Positions 53,134 through 54,804 of a stretch of DNA of 54,804 nt are shown here, in pieces. The DNA lies in assembly GCF_014196255.1 (NCBI RefSeq), contig NZ_JACIDH010000020.1, forward strand, positions 1 to 54,804, given 5' to 3'. The notes under the pieces are model-generated. The model was given only the letters and a program-made list of their open reading frames with translations. It was not told the origin of the DNA and made no database searches. The DNA is from Sphingomonas pseudosanguinis (GTDB lineage Bacteria > Pseudomonadota > Alphaproteobacteria > Sphingomonadales > Sphingomonadaceae). Both the position numbers and the translations under genes were made by a program. Position 1 is the stretch's first letter. Each line of letters opens with the position of its first letter.

Positions 53134-54573
53134 TTAAAAATACCCCGGCACTTCCCGCTGGGCGGGTGAAGGGGCCAGCGGCTGGACCAGTTTGCGCGGG
53201 CCGGCCTCCACCGACTGGGCGCTGGCGCTCGAGGCGCTGATCGGCGTGCAGCTCTTGCCCTGCAGGAAGTCGAGCGCGGCGCGGGTCGAGGCTTCCTGCG
53301 GATCGCCCATGCGCCGCGTCAGGTCGTCGCCCGCGCGGCAGCTCGCCGGCACGGTGCTGGCCAGACCGTTATAATAATCGCCCTGGCGATTGGCGTTCTG
53401 TACCGCAAGCGCGATGACGCGCAGCCGATCGTCGCACTCGCTCTTGTCCAGTCCGATCTGCCCCACCGGCTTGCCATAGGTGTTCGCGCCGATCAGGCCC
53501 GACCGCGCGCCGAGATAGGGCAGGGTGCGGTTGAGCACGAGCTCGCTGGCCGAGGCGGTGCCGCCGGTGCCGATAAAGGCGAGGCGGGCCGGCACGATCG
53601 ATTCGGGCTGCGGTGCGAAGAAGGTGGTCGTGTTGTTCGACGCCTTGCTGGCGCGGAAGGCGGTATAGCCCATCACGTCCGAGGTCTGGCGATCGCCGCC
53701 CAGCAGGTTGTTGAACAGGTCCGCGATGCTCAGGCGGCCGCCGCCATTATAGCGGAAATCGACGATGACCTGATTGATGCCCTGCTGCTTGAAGGTGGAG
53801 AAGGCGGCGCGCAGCTGCGGATCGGCGGCGTCGATGAAGGTGCGCAGGTTGATATAGCCATAGCGCTGGCCATTCTCGGTGATGACCTGCGTGCCGTAAT
53901 TGGGCGAGACGGGTTGCAGGTTGAACTGCGCCTTGGTCAGGGTGACGGTGCGGACATTGCCGGCCGTATCGGCGACGCGCAGCGCGCGCGCCGTGCCGAC
54001 CGTGTCCGGCCCCAGGGCGTTGGAGATGCCGTTATTGGGATCGGCGCGAACGATGTCCTGAATCGAGCGGATGTTGCTGGTCGAGGTGCCGATGCCCTGG
54101 ATCTCGGTGCCGCGATCGATCCCGGCGGCCAGCGCCGCGCCGCCCTCGAACGATTCGGCGATCATCAGCTTGGTCTGGCTCGAATCGCTGGTCAGGCGGA
54201 AGCCGAAGCCGGCATCGGCGCCGGTCGCGTTGAACGCTTCCTCTTCCTTGATCGAGGTGATGTAGGTGAAATAACGATCCTTGCGCTTCGACCGTGCGAC
54301 GGCGGTCAGCGCGTCGATATAGTCGCTGACGCTCGAATAGGGGCCGGGGTCCAAGCTGGCGGGCAGCGTCTCGGGGAAGAGATACCATTCGTTCAACTGC
54401 GCCGCGACCCAGTTCTGGCGGGCGCGCAGCGAACAGCCGTCGATCGAACCGCCGCTGGTGCCCGTACCGGTGCCGCCGTTATTGGCCACGATCTGGCCGC
54501 CATCGCCGCCGCCGCACCCGGCCAGCGTCGCCGCCAGCGCCAGCACCGCACCCAGCCGTCCGAATCGCACCAT
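53134..54573 (-). CDS. S41-family serine peptidase, lipoprotein
   Basis: This 479-residue protein has a lipoprotein signal peptide (MVRFGRLGAVLALAATLAGC). A Gly-rich linker, a PDZ-like part and a C-terminal S41 protease domain follow. VIVDFRYNGGGRLSIADLFN marks the start of the S41 core. The catalytic Ser is likely in GTGGTASASE (about residue 341 or 343) and the Lys in NTYGKPVGQ (about 368). S41 proteases of this type act on envelope proteins. The substrate is unknown. I chose the ATG at 54573, preceded by gggggac; upstream GTG/ATG codons at 54588 and 54585 are in frame. Confidence 0.9.
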   Translation of the reverse strand: MVRFGRLGAVLALAATLAGCGGGDGGQIVANNGGTGTGTSGGSIDGCSLRARQNWVAAQLNEWYLFPETLPASLDPGPYSSVSDYIDALTAVARSKRKDRYFTYITSIKEEEAFNATGADAGFGFRLTSDSSQTKLMIAESFEGGAALAAGIDRGTEIQGIGTSTSNIRSIQDIVRADPNNGISNALGPDTVGTARALRVADTAGNVRTVTLTKAQFNLQPVSPNYGTQVITENGQRYGYINLRTFIDAADPQLRAAFSTFKQQGINQVIVDFRYNGGGRLSIADLFNNLLGGDRQTSDVMGYTAFRASKASNNTTTFFAPQPESIVPARLAFIGTGGTASASELVLNRTLPYLGARSGLIGANTYGKPVGQIGLDKSECDDRLRVIALAVQNANRQGDYYNGLASTVPASCRAGDDLTRRMGDPQEASTRAALDFLQGKSCTPISASSASAQSVEAGPRKLVQPLAPSPAQREVPGYF

Positions 54574-54725
54574 TATGTCCCCCATCACAAGATACGGGCT
54601 AGATAGCCCATCGGCGTGACTGTGTCAGGCGCGATATTGCACGTTGATGAACGGATGATAACTTCAACCTCGGTCGGCTAATCTTTGTCTCGCAAGTGTT
54701 GGCACAATCTATGGTCGAGACTCAA

Positions 54726-54804
54726 TCAGAGCCAGAATGCGAGCGCGGTTGCGATGGCGACGCCTGAGAGGAAGTTGACGGCGAGTTTGTCGTAGCGGGT
54801 TGCG
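54726..54804 (-). CDS. IS5-family-like transposase, C-terminal end (partial)
   Basis: The window ends inside a minus-strand frame whose last 25 residues read ATRYDKLAVNFLSGVAIATA followed by LAFWL. That matches the C-termini of IS5-type (IS427/IS1031 group) transposases, where the RYDKLA motif near the end is typical. Only this end is visible; the rest, the inverted repeats and the intactness of the element lie outside. The gap of about 120 bases before it (54606-54725) holds no gene I can support. Confidence 0.75.
   Translation of the reverse strand, partial: ATRYDKLAVNFLSGVAIATALAFWL

Overview
The window looks like a chromosomal segment of an alphaproteobacterium of the order Sphingomonadales (Sphingomonas or a close relative). 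The reasons are high GC, the cell-cycle regulator GcrA, an F0 operon (atpI-B-E-F'-F) separate from the F1 genes, the bamD-recN-ligA order, lipoproteins and TonB/S41 proteins of sphingomonad style, and many intergenic palindromes of the 'TTCGACTTCGCTCAGGCTGAACGG' kind. No tRNA, rRNA, CRISPR array or prophage was seen. This is inference from gene content and read by eye, not from any search.

Layout. 0.3-3.1 kb: cytochrome bc1 operon petA-petB-petC (minus). 3.4-6.5 kb: Gly/Tyr/Arg-rich lipoprotein, MaoC-like dehydratase plus NPP-type phosphodiesterase, and a BLUF photoreceptor behind a perfect 30-bp palindrome. 6.6-10.4 kb: ychF, a small membrane protein, a putative 2OG-Fe(II) oxygenase, pth and radC. 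10.5-14.3 kb: an ydbH-ynbE-ydbL operon, the predicted intermembrane lipid-transport bridge. 14.3-16.0 kb: a compositionally distinct pair, a LysM/SleB-like/M15-like peptidoglycan hydrolase and a lipoprotein. 16.6-19.3 kb: the F0 ATP synthase operon. 19.7-24.0 kb: sugE/gdx-type SMR exporter, uvrC, an AT-richer DUF2806 gene and recO. 24.1-27.5 kb: leuB, a GT2-GtrA glycosyltransferase and a PMT-type glycosyltransferase.

27.6-30.5 kb: small lipoprotein, then metZ-apaG-LysR regulator with overlapping stops and starts. 30.6-35.1 kb: hslO, argF and argD, plus a secreted TonB-C-like protein. 35.2-40.0 kb: parE, an outer-membrane beta-barrel, gcrA and an ABC-2 permease. 40.0-41.6 kb: a structured leader followed by queC-queE. 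41.8-46.4 kb: a LytTR regulator/LytS-type kinase pair and a TonB-dependent receptor. 46.6-52.0 kb: bamD, recN, a small protein and ligA. 52.2-54.6 kb: manA and an S41 lipoprotein peptidase. The window ends inside an IS5-type transposase.

Most genes are housekeeping: respiration (bc1, F0), DNA repair and replication (radC, uvrC, recO, recN, ligA, parE), arginine, leucine and methionine synthesis, queuosine precursor synthesis and envelope biogenesis. The less ordinary material is the palindrome at the BLUF gene, the hydrolase/lipoprotein pair, the orphan DUF2806 gene, the hairpin-rich leader of queC containing a possible 44-codon ORF and a strong terminator, and four families of palindromic intergenic repeats, one copy of which sits inside the bamD-recN operon. 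No multi-gene system that I can confidently call new was found.
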